DNA from: Reticulascus tulasneorum
Taxonomy: Eukaryota > Ascomycota > Sordariomycetes > Glomerellales > Reticulascaceae
Direction: 5' to 3'
DNA length: 64,000 bases
Assembly (NCBI GenBank): GCA_001557505.1
Contig: LSAX01000011.1
Coordinates: forward strand, 1,674,001 to 1,738,000
Translations under genes and position numbers: made by a program
Shown: in pieces, positions 48,052 to 60,084 of the stretch
How positions within the stretch are numbered: position 1 is the stretch's first letter
Layout: each line of letters begins with the position of its first letter
Notes under the pieces: generated by a model
Database searches by the model: none
What the model saw: only the letters and a program-made list of their open reading frames with translations
Told to the model about the DNA's origin: nothing

Positions 48052-48781
48052 TGCGCATCCGGCTTTCTCGTGGCCGTGCAATTAAAGAACGCGACAGCTT
48101 CATCTGTGACCCCGTAGGTGATTGGCTGTCTTCCGATTGTGGAAGACTCTAGACCTGTTCCAAGCAGTGGTGGACTGCAGAGCCCTCGGTGTACTCGGGG
48201 GCAAGGCGGACCTCGGACCTAAGGTCGGGTGGGCCAAACTGCCCCGCCAGAGCAAACGGTGGGGGTGGAGGGGCCTGAGGGTTGGGCAGGGTGCTGCCTC
48301 CAAGGGCCGCGTCAGCATTGCAGCAACCTTCTGCTGAGGAAGATCATTAATTGGGCACTTTTGGTGTATGTCGTGGAGGCGTCGTGGCCCGTCCCAAAGG
48401 TTCCCCCTGGCCAGAAGCTAGATGCTTAATTCCTCGCTATCTGCCCCTGTTGGCTGGCACGGCTGGGAGTCATTTTGGTGGGGAAGTCGACGAATCGTTC
48501 GACTCATAAGGCTGTGAGGTGGAACGGGCGTCCTTCGTAGTGTCGAAGATCAATGACAGATTGCCTAACTCGGTAGAGGCGGTACTGTAGCTGATGTAGC
48601 ATGACATGCATTGAGCAGCTTTTGTTAAATCCCTAATCATCCCACGCCGACTGCGCATCATTTGGTTCTCCTTCCCCATCATTTACTCCAGTGTTGTTTT
48701 GTGTAGAAGCGGCTTTACGACCAATTATCCATCGACTCTTGCAATACCATCATCTATCAATATAACCAAGACAAGCAAGGC
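48052..48781. other. Intergenic region
   Basis: About 730 bp between two plus-strand genes, with the 3' flank of GCD7 and the presumed promoter of the next gene. No feature is recognised. Confidence 0.5.
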
Positions 48782-51022
48782 ATGGCCACGAGCAGACCAA
48801 GCATGAACCTCCACGACGTGCCGCCTCCTCCGTACACCGAGACGGACATCTACTCGCAATCCGGGGGGCGGTCACCCGTCATCCCCTCGCCACACGGCGC
48901 CTCGCAACACGGCGACGATGCCGCATCACGAGTCTCGTCTCACGCATCCTCCAGCGACGTGATCTTCACCCCGCCACTAACACCCCGCACCACCGGGCCC
49001 AACGACCTCAACTCGCCCCTCCCGCCATCCTCCTCCTCATCGTCCGCAATCGCCTACTTCGAAGCGCGGCCGCCCCCGTCCCTGCTTCCCACCCGGCAGG
49101 TGGTGCACTCCATCACCCTGTCCGCGTCGTCCACGCCCGACGACTTCCCGTACTCCCCGGACTTGGCGGTCCGCGACGTCAGCTCCCAGGACTGGCAGAC
49201 GTTCGTGAACTTCTTGATCCCGCACTACAGCGCGGCCAGGAACGAGGCTGTGATTGATCGGAAGCTGGAGGCGGAGCGGAGCGAGGATGGCGCGAGCTCG
49301 ACGAGCGGGAGGACGCATGCCGAGGAGCAGCTGGAGCAGATGCGCGGGCCGGAAGAATCGAGTGCTCGGAGGTACGAGGCCGAGAGCGTGCTTTCGGAGT
49401 GGAACCGGGGGTTCTTCAACCCCAGAGGTATTGTGATTTGGTTGAATCCCGACACGGAGGAGCTGCGGATGCCGGGCGCCTGGGATCAAAGCTTCGATCG
49501 CAACGCCGAAGGCGAGTCGGCGGACAAGGCGGGGCCGAGCCGGTCGAGGGGCTTCAACTTCGCGGGTATCACGATGAACGACGAGGGCATCTCGATTGGG
49601 AGACACCTCGTGGCGGATAGAAATTCCTTCCGTCTCGGAGGTCTCGTTGCGGATAACAACGGTGTCAGATTCCGCGATAACACCATAGTATCTGGACAGA
49701 GTTTGTTTGGCCCGCGGTCCAACACAACTCCAATATTCCATCCAGGACATAGAGCTGGGCATCATCATGGTCACCATCACGGCGAGCACGATCACCACCA
49801 TCAACACGAGGAAGGTCTTGGTCGTCGAGGCGGTCCTCGTGGCCGCCGCCACTCCCACCACGGCGATTCCCACTCCCGCTCCTCATCCACCTCCTCTTCA
49901 TCATCCTCGTCATCCTCCAGTTCGGAAGCCTCAATCGGGTCTCTCCCAGACTACGACGACTTATACGACAGCCAACTACCAGTCGTTCAAGCCCAATTAC
50001 GAGGCTGGATCGGTCACCCCGACCATCTCGTCACGAGAGACGACGTCAAGCGGCTGAAGACCGACATCAAGGCTGCCAAACTCGATCAGGGGCGCTGGCC
50101 GGACACGATCGACCACGCTGCCATGCGTGCTGATATCAAGGCGCTGACGCAGCAGTGGAAGAGCTTGAAGAAGCAGCAACGGGCGGTGAAGAGACAGCGG
50201 AAACGAGAAAGGAGGCAGAGGAAGAGGGCGGAGAGGAGAGAGAAGAGAGAACACAGAAGAGAGATGAAGAGGGCACAGAGGGGTGTTAGGAGAGGACGAG
50301 GGGGACCGGGGTCATGGGGCGGGCCGTCTATGCCGATGCATGTCCCCAACATCCACGTCCCTGGCCCCCCGATTATTCACGGTCATGGCCCTTCAAACAG
50401 CCACATGCCTGGTCCTCCAAACATCCACGCGCCGAACTTCTTCCCCTCCGTCCCGGGTGCCTTTCCCCAAGGCCCTCACTCCAGTCCCGGCCTCAACCGT
50501 GGATTTGGCGGTGGGTTTGGTGGAGGTTTCGGGGGAGGTTTCGGTGGTGGATTCGGACGTGGCTTCGGCCGAAGGGGTCCTTTCCCCGGAGCCTGGCCTC
50601 CGGAGGAAGACGATGCAGCCGTGCATCACGCCTCGCAATCCACGTTCAAAGCCGCGGAGGGGCTTGAGATCGAGATCGAGAAGAAGACCGCCGAGCTAGC
50701 AAAGCTCCAGGCCGACATGGCCAAGAACGAAGCAAAGGCCACCGCCGATGCAGCAAAGGAGGAAGCCAAGAAGTCGAGATGCGGCGGCGGCGGCGGTGGT
50801 AGCTGTAGCAGCAGCAACGCTGGATGGGGTCGGAGCTCGAGCTGGAGGGGCTGGGGCGAGCAGCCGGCGCAGAACAGTGACCATACTGCGCGGACGCGAG
50901 CGCTTGAGTCGGAGATCGAGGCGATGTCGAGGAGCGTGGAGCAGCTCAGGATACAGGGAGATGCGCACCTTGCGAGGGAGTTGGAGCGGGAGTGGTCTAG
51001 GGAGGGCGGACAGGGTTGCTGA
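48782..51022 (+). CDS. Uncharacterised His- and Gly-rich protein
   Basis: A single exon of 746 aa; I recognise no named family, though the architecture looks like a conserved fungal hypothetical. In order: a PPPPY-containing Ser/Pro-rich start (1-90); a more ordered part at about 95-300 with RDVSSQDWQTFVNFLIPHYS and GFFNPRGIVIWLNPDT; a His cluster at about 323-348 (HHHGHHHGEHDHHHQHE); a Ser run; a strongly basic helical segment at about 455-510 (many KRQRKRERR-like repeats); a Pro/His/Gly linker with HVPNIHVPGPP repeats; eight or so FGGG repeats near 576-600; a coiled coil at about 620-660; a Cys/Gly knot CGGGGGGSC; and a final coiled coil ending GGQGC. The His cluster could bind metal. No signal peptide is seen. 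Confidence 0.8.
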   Translation: MATSRPSMNLHDVPPPPYTETDIYSQSGGRSPVIPSPHGASQHGDDAASRVSSHASSSDVIFTPPLTPRTTGPNDLNSPLPPSSSSSSAIAYFEARPPPSLLPTRQVVHSITLSASSTPDDFPYSPDLAVRDVSSQDWQTFVNFLIPHYSAARNEAVIDRKLEAERSEDGASSTSGRTHAEEQLEQMRGPEESSARRYEAESVLSEWNRGFFNPRGIVIWLNPDTEELRMPGAWDQSFDRNAEGESADKAGPSRSRGFNFAGITMNDEGISIGRHLVADRNSFRLGGLVADNNGVRFRDNTIVSGQSLFGPRSNTTPIFHPGHRAGHHHGHHHGEHDHHHQHEEGLGRRGGPRGRRHSHHGDSHSRSSSTSSSSSSSSSSSEASIGSLPDYDDLYDSQLPVVQAQLRGWIGHPDHLVTRDDVKRLKTDIKAAKLDQGRWPDTIDHAAMRADIKALTQQWKSLKKQQRAVKRQRKRERRQRKRAERREKREHRREMKRAQRGVRRGRGGPGSWGGPSMPMHVPNIHVPGPPIIHGHGPSNSHMPGPPNIHAPNFFPSVPGAFPQGPHSSPGLNRGFGGGFGGGFGGGFGGGFGRGFGRRGPFPGAWPPEEDDAAVHHASQSTFKAAEGLEIEIEKKTAELAKLQADMAKNEAKATADAAKEEAKKSRCGGGGGGSCSSSNAGWGRSSSWRGWGEQPAQNSDHTARTRALESEIEAMSRSVEQLRIQGDAHLARELEREWSREGGQGC

Positions 51023-51264
51023 GGATGTTAGAGTCGTTAGAGTATTTTGAACAGGAGTACTGGGCTGGGGGGCTGGATGTTCTCTCCTTATAATGTAATT
51101 TATTCATGATACCATGCTTGAAGCTCTGGTCCCTGTGAAGATATGCAGTGCTTTTGAATCCCTCTAACCATCGTGTGAGACCTCCAATGGCATTTTCAAG
51201 ATCGCCATCTTACGTCCAGCGTGCCCAGTTCAAGCAAACCCTGCCCCAGTCATTCAGGGCAAAC

Positions 51265-52052
51265 TTAATGCTTACTCTCATCCCTCTCCACCAGCTCCCC
51301 AACGCCCAAGCCCCTTCCGACCTTAACCTTCCTCTTCGAGTCCTTAGCTCCCGCGGCCTCCTTCTGCCCAGCTGGCGCCTTGCCCACATCCCCTACGGGC
51401 TCGCCCTCGTCCACCGGCTCGCCGTCCTTGTCCTTCTCGTCCTGGATTTGCTCCCGAATATAACCCAGATCTAGCTTCATGCAGTACGCGTCCTCGCCAT
51501 CGGCGTAGTACTTGCTCTCCGTCTTCTCGTTCAGGAAGCCCAGCGTGTCGCGGTACAGGTGGATGGCGGCATTGTTGGAGACACGGACGTGGAGGGAGAC
51601 GTAGGCGGCGGAGAATGTCTCGACCATTGCCAATTCTGGAGGGGTGTTAGAATGCATCCTTTCTATGTTCTCTGCTTATACCGGGGCGAAGGACATGGGA
51701 AAGAAGAGAAGCGGCAGGGATTGAGGGAAGAGAACGTACGGCTTTGGCGCATCAGCTTCTCGGCAATGCCTAACCTCCGATGTGTGCGCATCACACTCAG
51801 GCTGGTGATGTGGCCATGGGGAACACCATCCGACGGCTCCTCCTCCATCTTGGCCAGGACGTAGCCAACAATCTTGGGGTAGTCGTACGGCGACTTCTTC
51901 GGCCGTGACACATCGACTGCGACATAGCTAAGCTGTGGCCAAGAGAGGGCATGGTAGAGGTAGTATTTGAGGAAGTAGTTCTCTGGCAGGTTCTCGAGGT
52001 TGGCGTGCTGTATGAGCGGTAGGTCCGAGGGCTTGAGTAGTCGGATATCCAT
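51265..52052 (-). CDS. ard1: N-terminal acetyltransferase A catalytic subunit Naa10 (Ard1)
   Basis: Two exons (51740-52052, 51265-51635) give 227 aa. The GNAT domain covers 1-150: [11 protein letters not shown], the substrate region [16 protein letters not shown], the beta-strand [16 protein letters not shown] containing the acetyl-CoA motif RRLGIA (92-97), then [21 protein letters not shown]. The C-terminal tail (about 165-227) is Glu/Lys/Asp-rich and disordered. Role: with the Naa15 scaffold on the ribosome it acetylates Ser, Ala, Thr, Gly and Val N-termini exposed after methionine removal. The LENLPENY motif is diagnostic for Naa10 rather than Naa20 or Naa50. Confidence 0.96.
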
Positions 52053-53532
52053 TGCGAATCGGAAGCTAGAACCCTGGTTTTGAGTGCGATTTGGGGTGGC
52101 TTTCGTGGGTGGGGATGCTTGGTCAAGGTGTATGTAGCTGTGTTTCGCCGGTGGTGATCTTGAGATGTTCAGAACAGAGTTCTTTCGATTTTGATGGGTT
52201 GCATATTATTTGCGCCTCACACGCGGGAACCCCACCATGAGGCTCACCATGAATTGATTGCTTTGAATGCCCCTCTATCTGTGCACTGTCGTAGCACCTG
52301 GATCAGCCTAAACATTACCACGTTTTTAGGGGTTACAGGCCACCGTGATGTGAAATACAGCGCATTCCTATAGAACTACCGCTGTTCCCGCCCTTCCCTC
52401 TCGAAGCTAATTAAAAGATTCCGAATACCGGCAGGATAAGCATCCAGCTTCCCTACGGCAGAATAGAGCGGATAGTTTCGACTCAATGGAGGCAATCTTT
52501 GACGACTCTTCATTTTCCAATGGCTACAAATATTGATATAAAATAGTCGAAATTTTCCTGAACTCCTCCGTATTACATGCATAGTTGAGGAAGTTGAGGA
52601 CTCGACCTAACCTTGTTTCAAAAGAGCACACGCAAGCGTTGGCGGATCCTATATATATGCCAATGCCACAAGGCTGGAACGATGTAAGAGGAAGTATATC
52701 CAAGAAAGATAGTAAGTTGTGTCAGCGCTGGGCCAATCCATTGGAAACTCGCCCTTCTACAGGCACGGTGTCGACTTCCAGAAGCACACAGATCACGACT
52801 CAAAGCCATTGACCCCTTTCTCATAAGTTGTTAGCATGAGTTATCTGTTCGTGACTTTTGAGTTGAACTTGACCAGTCCAGTGGGCGTTCCAGGTTGCCA
52901 AGATAAGCTGTTGATGAGCAGGATGATGGAAGACAAAAAGGAAGCTTGAAAGCGCTTGCCTAGAGCCAAAATAGATAATTGGAACAAATGGGTCGCCGAA
53001 CATACCGCCGAGCATTATCATCTGGCAGAACTGTTGAACAAACACCTATGCCGCCCTAGAGCAGTTCCGCAAAGACCTTTGCATCCATCGGTAGACCTTA
53101 ACGGCCGTTCGAGTCCTCGGATTGGCGCGCAAGATGGGCGTGGGGGAGCTAGAGCCACGGCATGCATCACAGCGAAATCGCAAGGGACCCTGAGGATGAA
53201 GGGGCCGTATTGGCGGGGCATGTCCGCGTCTGATGCGGGGCAGCTTCGCATCACGTTGGGCAAATTTCATAAGCTTCCTGCAGCCAGGAGCTTTTCTCGG
53301 GGGTCATTCGTCCAGTGGCGGGATCGGAAGCTGCCTTTAATAAGGGTTCGCGTGGTGTAGGTTTTCGTATTGTCACGAGCTCTCCCCCATGGAACTCGGG
53401 CCTTGACTCTGCTATATAGTGCCGGGCAAGTCGCCATACCTCGCAGTCGGAGCTCCTCTCCTGCACATCTTCGTCTTACCAAAACCACTTACACCGGGAT
53501 TTTGAAGACCAGACGCGGGAGACATACACAAT
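52053..53532. other. Divergent intergenic region between ARD1 and the SDR gene
   Basis: About 1.5 kb. A 134-codon plus-strand frame at 52956-53360 has no recognisable domain and uneven composition, and I consider it chance. No RNA or repeat is recognised. Confidence 0.5.
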
Positions 53533-54437
53533 ATGGCGCGTTCACTTGAGGGCAAGCTCGGCATCGTGACCGGAGCTTCAAGAGGTATCATCTTTCTTCT
53601 CCGCGCTGGTATTTGAACGCAAGCTAACTCGCACCAGGCATTGGAACATCCATCGCAGAGAACCTCGCGTCCAAGGGCTGCAACCTCGTCCTTGGCTATA
53701 CTTCTGCCAGTTCCCAGGCCCGGGCAGAAACACTCGCCCAAGAGCTTCAATCCAAACACAACATCCAGGCCGCCATTGTCCAGGCCGACATGGGCACGCC
53801 AACCGGGCCCGCATCCCTGGTGGAATCCGCAAAGTCGCAGTTCTCTTCGGCCATTTCAAAATTCCGAATCGACATCATCATCAACAACGCCGGCGTGGCG
53901 CTCAACGGCCTCCTCCCAGCCGTTAAAATCGCCGACTTCGACGCCTCCTACCGTGTCAACGTCCTGGGCCCTTTGCTCCTCGTCCAGGCCGCGCAACCCT
54001 ACCTCCCAACCGACCGCTCCGGCCGCATCGTCAACATGTCTTCCGTATCGTCCTCCACCGGCTTCCCGGAACAGTCCGTGTACGGCGGCACCAAGGCCGC
54101 CCTCGAGGCCATGACCCGCACGTGGGCGCGCGAGCTGAGCGAGAACTGCACCGTCAACGCCGTCAACCCGGGCCCCGTGCTGACCGAGATGTATTCCGGC
54201 AACACGCCCGAGTTCAAGCGCTTCATAAAGGGCTTCATCGAGCATACGCCCCTGATGCAGGCGCGGAAGGGCATCGATCCTGATGAGCTAGTCGATGATG
54301 CTGAGAGTGCCGGGGGTCGGCCGGCGTATGTCGGGGAGGTGGCGGGCATAGTGGGCATGCTGTGCTCCGAGGAGGCCGCATGGTGTACGGGCCAGGTTGT
54401 TTGTGCGAACGGAGGGATGCTGTTTGGCATGCAATGA
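53533..54437 (+). CDS. Short-chain dehydrogenase/reductase
   Basis: Two exons (53533-53584, 53638-54437) give 283 aa. Classical SDR motifs are all present: the cofactor loop GIVTGASRGIG (10-20), the stabilising NNAG block (about 117-120), MSSVSSSTG with the catalytic Ser, and the SVYGGTKAALE block with the Tyr-x3-Lys pair. NPGPVLTEMY follows the active site and SEEAAWCTGQVVCANGG is the usual C-terminal block. NAD or NADP preference cannot be told by eye, and the substrate is unknown. The 53-bp intron interrupts the Gly-rich loop codon. There is no secondary-metabolite neighbour. Confidence 0.92.
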
Positions 54438-55111
54438 GTGGTCTTTTGCCGGCCTGAAGAAATGACTTGGCTTTTTATTTATACGCATTAGCCTTGAGTT
54501 GAGCATCTTCACATGTCTTTTACAGAAAGCATTAGATTTGTGCTGTCCCTCTCAAATCTCCAGAGATGTGCCAGAGCCCCTTAGCTCCTCGAAACTAGTT
54601 TATTCACATCATTGGGCGCCAGCAACAGCAGAAATGGACCTTACGCATATGATGAAACCGTGGGCAACTCAATACTCCTCATAGACGACTTCGCAGCTGA
54701 ACTCCAAGAACACTGGAAGAAAAAGAATCGTGCAATTGCTTGCTATGTACATCTCTATGTCCCACTCCCCCACGCCAACCTCCTCTAACAGCGATACCTG
54801 TCACTCAGTGCATCCTCTCGTGGAGGGTATACGTAGTGCGTCAGCTTTCGCAGACAGGAGCGAGGTAAGGCGCAAATCGCAAACGACAGACCCCCGACAT
54901 TCACGTCTTTCCATGCGTGTCTACCAACCGAATTCGACAGTGCTCTATGCAAATAGACCAACAGGCACAAAATCAAATAAACCTCAACTCCGTTTCCCTA
55001 GCCGTTTTGGTGGTTATGCTCCACAAATGCAAAAACAAAGAAAATTCCAGACTCGAGACTGGGACTGAGTATTGGGTCAGAGTTGTTGGGGTCGCATGTG
55101 TCTTCCAGCCG
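54438..55111. other. Convergent intergenic region
   Basis: About 670 bp of 3' flanks of the SDR and SepH-type kinase genes. No gene or repeat of note. Confidence 0.5.
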
Positions 55112-58100
55112 CTATGACCACTTGATATCCGAACTGGGTGCTCTGCTGCGACGTTTGCTGGCCGTGATGCTCGTCGGAGGAGGTGGTGCGATTGGAGCAG
55201 ATGACGAAGATGTATTCCTCCCGACATTCTCCTTGTTCGACATTGAGCTCTCTGATCTCACAACGGGAGGCTGTCCCGAAAGGCTACTCGGCCGAGCAAA
55301 CGTCGAAGACGTCCGAGGCAGTCGGCTCCTCACAGCGAGCGAGCTGGAAGTTGAGCCGTTTGACACAGTGCTTCCACCTGCCACAGATGAGACGTCGCCA
55401 CTAACACGTCGTGGAATGCCCGTAGCACCATCTCTGCTGCGAGGCCGATACAGCACAGATTCCCGCTCTTGCGTACCGGTTACTGCTGTCCTCCGTGGGC
55501 TGGCTGCGACTTCGATGTAAGCGCCGCTACCGGCGATAGAATGTGATGGTCGATGGCGAGGCTGAGAATGAGTTGGTGTCGGTGGCATGGACACAGATGA
55601 GTGTAGACCTGGAGGCGTGTAGGACGAAGTTCGTCGTGGTCCCGATCCTGACCGTCGAGACACGGTGGATCCACCTGATCCCTTACGATCGGATGGAACA
55701 GCTTCTTGCAACATGGTATCTACTTCGATATGGGACTTGACCAGCTCCGAGGCCAAGTTCCGTACCAGCACCGCAGAATCATTCTCCGCCAGCGTCTGGA
55801 TGGCTTCGAGGAGAGAACGAACTTGCATGGTGTTGAGGGTGCTGCTGCCGTTGCCAGTGCCGATCATTTCCGGCTCGCAAGCATCCATGATGTTACGAAC
55901 CAAACGGAGTAGGTTGAGTCTCACAACGGCCTTCTTGTGTCCTAGTCTTTGCGCGATTCCAGCAAACATTTCCGGCTTCGCCAGAGAAGTTGAAACAGAG
56001 GGGCTAAGACGCAAAAGTTTCAGAAGAGGCTCCAGTAGATTCGAGTCGAATGCGTTAAGACGATTAGTGTTGAAGCAGGAAATGATTGCGTTGGTGAAGC
56101 TTCCGTTCAGAAGGTGGCCCTCGACTTTGGCCGTTTCCTCCTGTAGCCAGATGAAGATGGCATCGAGGGCTGTAACCTGCCAGTACTGGTCCGCGAGAAG
56201 GGATACAAAGAAGTCCAAGCCCTTGTTTTGCCACAGATATCGTCGACCTTTGCTTCCAGAATGTGCCATGTCGCAGAGAATGGGCAGGGCGAACTCCTTC
56301 GGCGGCCGATCCGTCTGCATGATTCGCATCAGTAAGGGGATGATGCCGCCAACTGCCGCGTCTTCTTGCCGCTCCTTGCTCAGACGGCAGAGGTTGAACA
56401 TGGTATTCAGAATCTGATTCGATATCTCTCGGAAATGTGGCTGCCCCTTTTTCATGCTGGAGCTGAGCACGTCAATCAGAAACTCGATGGCGTCGGCTGA
56501 ATGAAGCGATTCCAGTGTTGTCGTCAGCATAGAGAGATTCTTGATAAACTTAAGCATTGTAACCTGATGCATAGGAGACATTCGCTTCAGTTCCTTGAGC
56601 ACACCTGTAACTCGTGTTAGCAAATGGCAGCCAAATGTGGGTGCAACTTCATACTTTTCAGGACCTGTCGGTCGGCGACGACCTCCTTTACGTAGTTTTC
56701 TGCCTGAGAGAAGAGGTAGAAAATATTGACAATTCGGCCTTCTATGAGCTCCGATAGCTCGTTTTCCTCTTCCTCATCCAAGACTCTGTGAAGAACTAGT
56801 GCCAGCGGATACAGAATCTTACTTCGTGAGAAGATACGGCAGAAGTCGTTCTTGGGAGTAGGGCCCTTGACATACAAAGTTAGATAACGCCTTGAGAAGA
56901 GTATTCCATCACTTACCTGCAGCTCGAAAACGTTCCATATGCCGTTGACACCAATCAAAACCAGATCTCTTGCGCCATCATAGTCTTCATCCAGGAATTC
57001 AACCAGAACGTTCAGACCTCCCGCGCTAACAAACATTTGTAATGTGAGGGTCGAAGTCTGGTACATCTGGCGAACGAAAGCCGCAGCCTCTAGTCGGATC
57101 TCGTTTGAGTATTGCCTTGCTGAGAATTTGGTAATAATAGGAATACCACCAACGAAACAAAGATTCTCCTGAATCTCGACATCGTCAAGGATGATCTGGG
57201 CATACGTTAGCACAGAGTTCCAGCAGCTGCTTGCAAAGTCACTCCTTACCGCATTGACCACTTTCAGGAGCTGTAATATCATGTGCTGTCTGCTTTTCAC
57301 GGTGCAAGGCTCAAGAATCTCTAGGATTGGCAATAAGCCATGAGCTGTAATGACAAGATCCTTGACTTCGCTGTTCTCCCATAAGAGGGCAAGCTGAGCA
57401 AACGTTGGTTAGTTGCTGTCAGATATGAACTAAGACGTAACTTACCAGGTCTTCGCCCAAGTCAGAAAGTTTGTCTTCGCTTTCCGTAGTCTTCAGCGAG
57501 CGGACAAGCTCTTCCACTTTCTCACATAATCTCGCGTGTCTGTCTCTGGCAATATTCGCTTCCAAGTCCATCTCGTCCCAGCCGGGATCCATAGATGCGA
57601 AAGGGTCGTCCTCGTCCTCGTCATCTCCAAGCCACGAGTTGTTGGATAATTTCGACAGAAGCATAAGGCCACCATCCTCTGAACCCTTGTCACTCTCTTC
57701 CTTCTCAGTGAGCGCATCCTCAGGACCAAAGATGTCTGAAAAGTCCTCGTCGCCCTCATTCTCGGCGAACTTTTGTATCTCAATGGACGACCTGGTTCGA
57801 CGCATAGGTCGGTCCGGAAGAACGGACGGACGGGGCGGGGCCTGCCGCCTCATACTGCCCCCCACCGGTGATTGCATGGATCGAGGCAAGCTGGTAAGAT
57901 CTGAAGGGTGAAAAAGTTGTGGAGCATCTCCCTATTGATTGGGTTAGTCAACCTGGAATCGAAGGAACTTGACGCCGCAACGGGATGTACATACCTTTTT
58001 CACAAACGGATTTAGTCTGTGATTGAAGACACTATCATTGTCGAAGAACAGGTCGGAATAGTCTTCCACAGACTGCTCCCGATAAGCCAAATCCGGTCGG

Positions 58101-60084
58101 GCTGGCAGTTCGAACTTGCTCCCGAAATGCGATTTCCCGGGGGATTTCGGTCGTGACAAGTTCAGAGCATGCGATGATTTTGAAGCATTTGGCTTTACAT
58201 GCTGCTGCTGCTGCTTTGAAGGCTCTACGAACTTGTCGCTCTTCTTTCGAGGCAAGGGGCGAATGGTCTGCTCCTGCGGATCAATCTCGTGAACGTGGTG
58301 AGACCCCTTGATAGTCAAGAGCTCCCCATCAAAGTCTTCGTCGTAGCTCGTAAATTCATTTCGATGATCTGTGAAGGCGAAGGCTTTCAGTCTGTCGGCG
58401 GATAGCAAGCCACCAAAGTTATCTTGGGGCTTTAGGTGAGGCAATTGCAAAGCACTCGGCGAGATAGCCGTAGCGAAGTCACTATCCCAGTTATCGTCAT
58501 CTGCATCGTGTCAGTAAGTTTCGGTGAACAAAGCGGAGTCCCATTGAACACAACAAGCTTACCAGCAAGCTCCGGGGATCTGAATGCCTCGGCGGTAGGT
58601 CTCGGCTTGGCAAGTGCCAATGGCCCCTTGGCCGGGGTCGTAAGGCTGGGCCGGTGCGGTTCGCCAGCGTTGAATCTTGATCCGCCATATCCCGGCGGTC
58701 CGGGAGGCCCACTGTCAGATCCGGTTGACGCTCTAAGAGAACTCTCGGACGATTTGAGAGCTTTATTCCACTGCTTAACCTCCTCCACAGCTTGGCTGAA
58801 ATTGGATGGCGCCTTCGAAACTGGGGCATCGCTTCGTCGACTACCGACGATCCAGGCGTGTCTCAAGAGCTTTCGTGCCGACACTCTGAGGTTGGGATCT
58901 TTCTGAAAACATTGCATCAGAAAGTCTCGAGCAGCCTGTGCAAGATTAGCAAATGGTCCTCGAGACGAGCGTATGTCGATGGGTACTGACTGGTGATATG
59001 CCTTCTGGGAGTGGTGGGTGGTCATCATTGACAATCGCGAAGAGCGCCGGCATAGCAGCGAGGTTATGATACGGAGGTCGCCCCTGCAACAGTTCTATGA
59101 CCGTGCAGCCAACACTCCATATATCAGAAGCAGGGCTTGCTCCAGAAAGCTGAATAATCTCTGGTGCCATCCAGTATGGTGTTCCGACAACCTGAGCCTC
59201 CTTGTCCTGGCCACTGGCAAGAGTGCTCGTCGAGACACCAAAGTCTGCAAGCTTAACAGTGCCATCTTTTGTGGTAAGGATATTGGCTCCTTTGATATCT
59301 CTGTGAATGACACCTTGGTCGTGGAGATAGTGAAGACCTTGAAGAACTTGGGTCATGTAGACACCGACCAGGTTCTCGGGGAATTTGCCGTATGCCTTGC
59401 ATATCGAGTGAAGAGACCCGTTCTCGCAGTACCTGCGGAGCTATTAGTTGCATCCCCTTGATTCCAGAGCTTGACATACTCGAGAATGATGTTCAGGCAG
59501 TCCACCGACTTGACGAAGCCAATATACTTGACAATGTTGTCGTGCTGGATCCCCGTTAGCCCAGAGTCCCCCACAACAAGGGTTCATTGTTCCGAGTCTT
59601 TTACATGTAGATTCTTCAAGAGATCGATTTCAGACTAGGGACAGTCAGCGTCATTTCGAGCCATGCATATAGACGCAGAGCAATTATACCTCAATCATGC
59701 GAAGCTCGCTTTTGGGGAGATCAGCCAGCTTGATCTGCTTGACAGCAACTGCTTCTCCAGTGCCCCAATTGAAAGCCTTGTAGACCGATCCAAAGGCTCC
59801 CTTGCCTAAGCATTCGCCCAGACGCTATATCCCACCAACAGTCAGCTCTCGCTCCCAGCCAGCCGATCCTCCAAAAGCCCAATGCAGGGCCAATGCCGGA
59901 ATATACGCACATAGTCCTTCAGCCCCGGGTCTTGAAGCGCGGAGCTCTCCCGTCCATTGGTGTGCTTCTCCTTCCGAGGCGTCCCTGGTCCCCTCTCACG
60001 GGAAGCCACCACAGCAGCGGCCCTGCCGTTCACATGGTACTGGCGCTCGGCGGAAGAGGTGGACGAGGACGGCGGGTTGGGCAT
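55112..60084 (-). CDS. sepH: SepH/Cdc7-type septation initiation kinase
   Basis: Twelve exons (59911-60084, 59690-59824, 59605-59634, 59480-59544, 58991-59432, 58563-58935, 57995-58500, 57446-57931, 57250-57393, 56917-57195, 56655-56865, 55112-56604) give 1445 aa. The kinase domain covers about 58-320: Gly loop LGKGAFGSV (64-72), VAVKQIK with Lys87, HRDIKGAN (Asp180), DFG (Asp198) and GTPYWMAPE (217-226). A disordered middle with a QQQQ run and an acidic patch follows. About 720-1200 is an armadillo/HEAT-like helical region ([46 protein letters not shown]). The tail is Ser/Arg-rich. Role: Ste20-like MAP4K-type kinase of the septation initiation network, orthologous to Aspergillus nidulans SepH and fission yeast Cdc7, acting with a Spg1-like GTPase at spindle poles to start septum formation. 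Exon 3 has only 30 nt. Confidence 0.94.

Noticed and set aside
49037..49873. 278-codon minus-strand frame in the His/Gly-rich gene
   Set aside because: Composition is the complement of the biased plus-strand exon; no domain and no splice logic.
52956..53360. 134-codon plus-strand frame before the SDR gene
   Set aside because: No domain, no plausible neighbouring exons, and it lies in the probable promoter region.
58190..58215. CTG-type trinucleotide repeat in the septation kinase gene
   Set aside because: Only a short in-frame glutamine run in a disordered region, common in fungal kinases.
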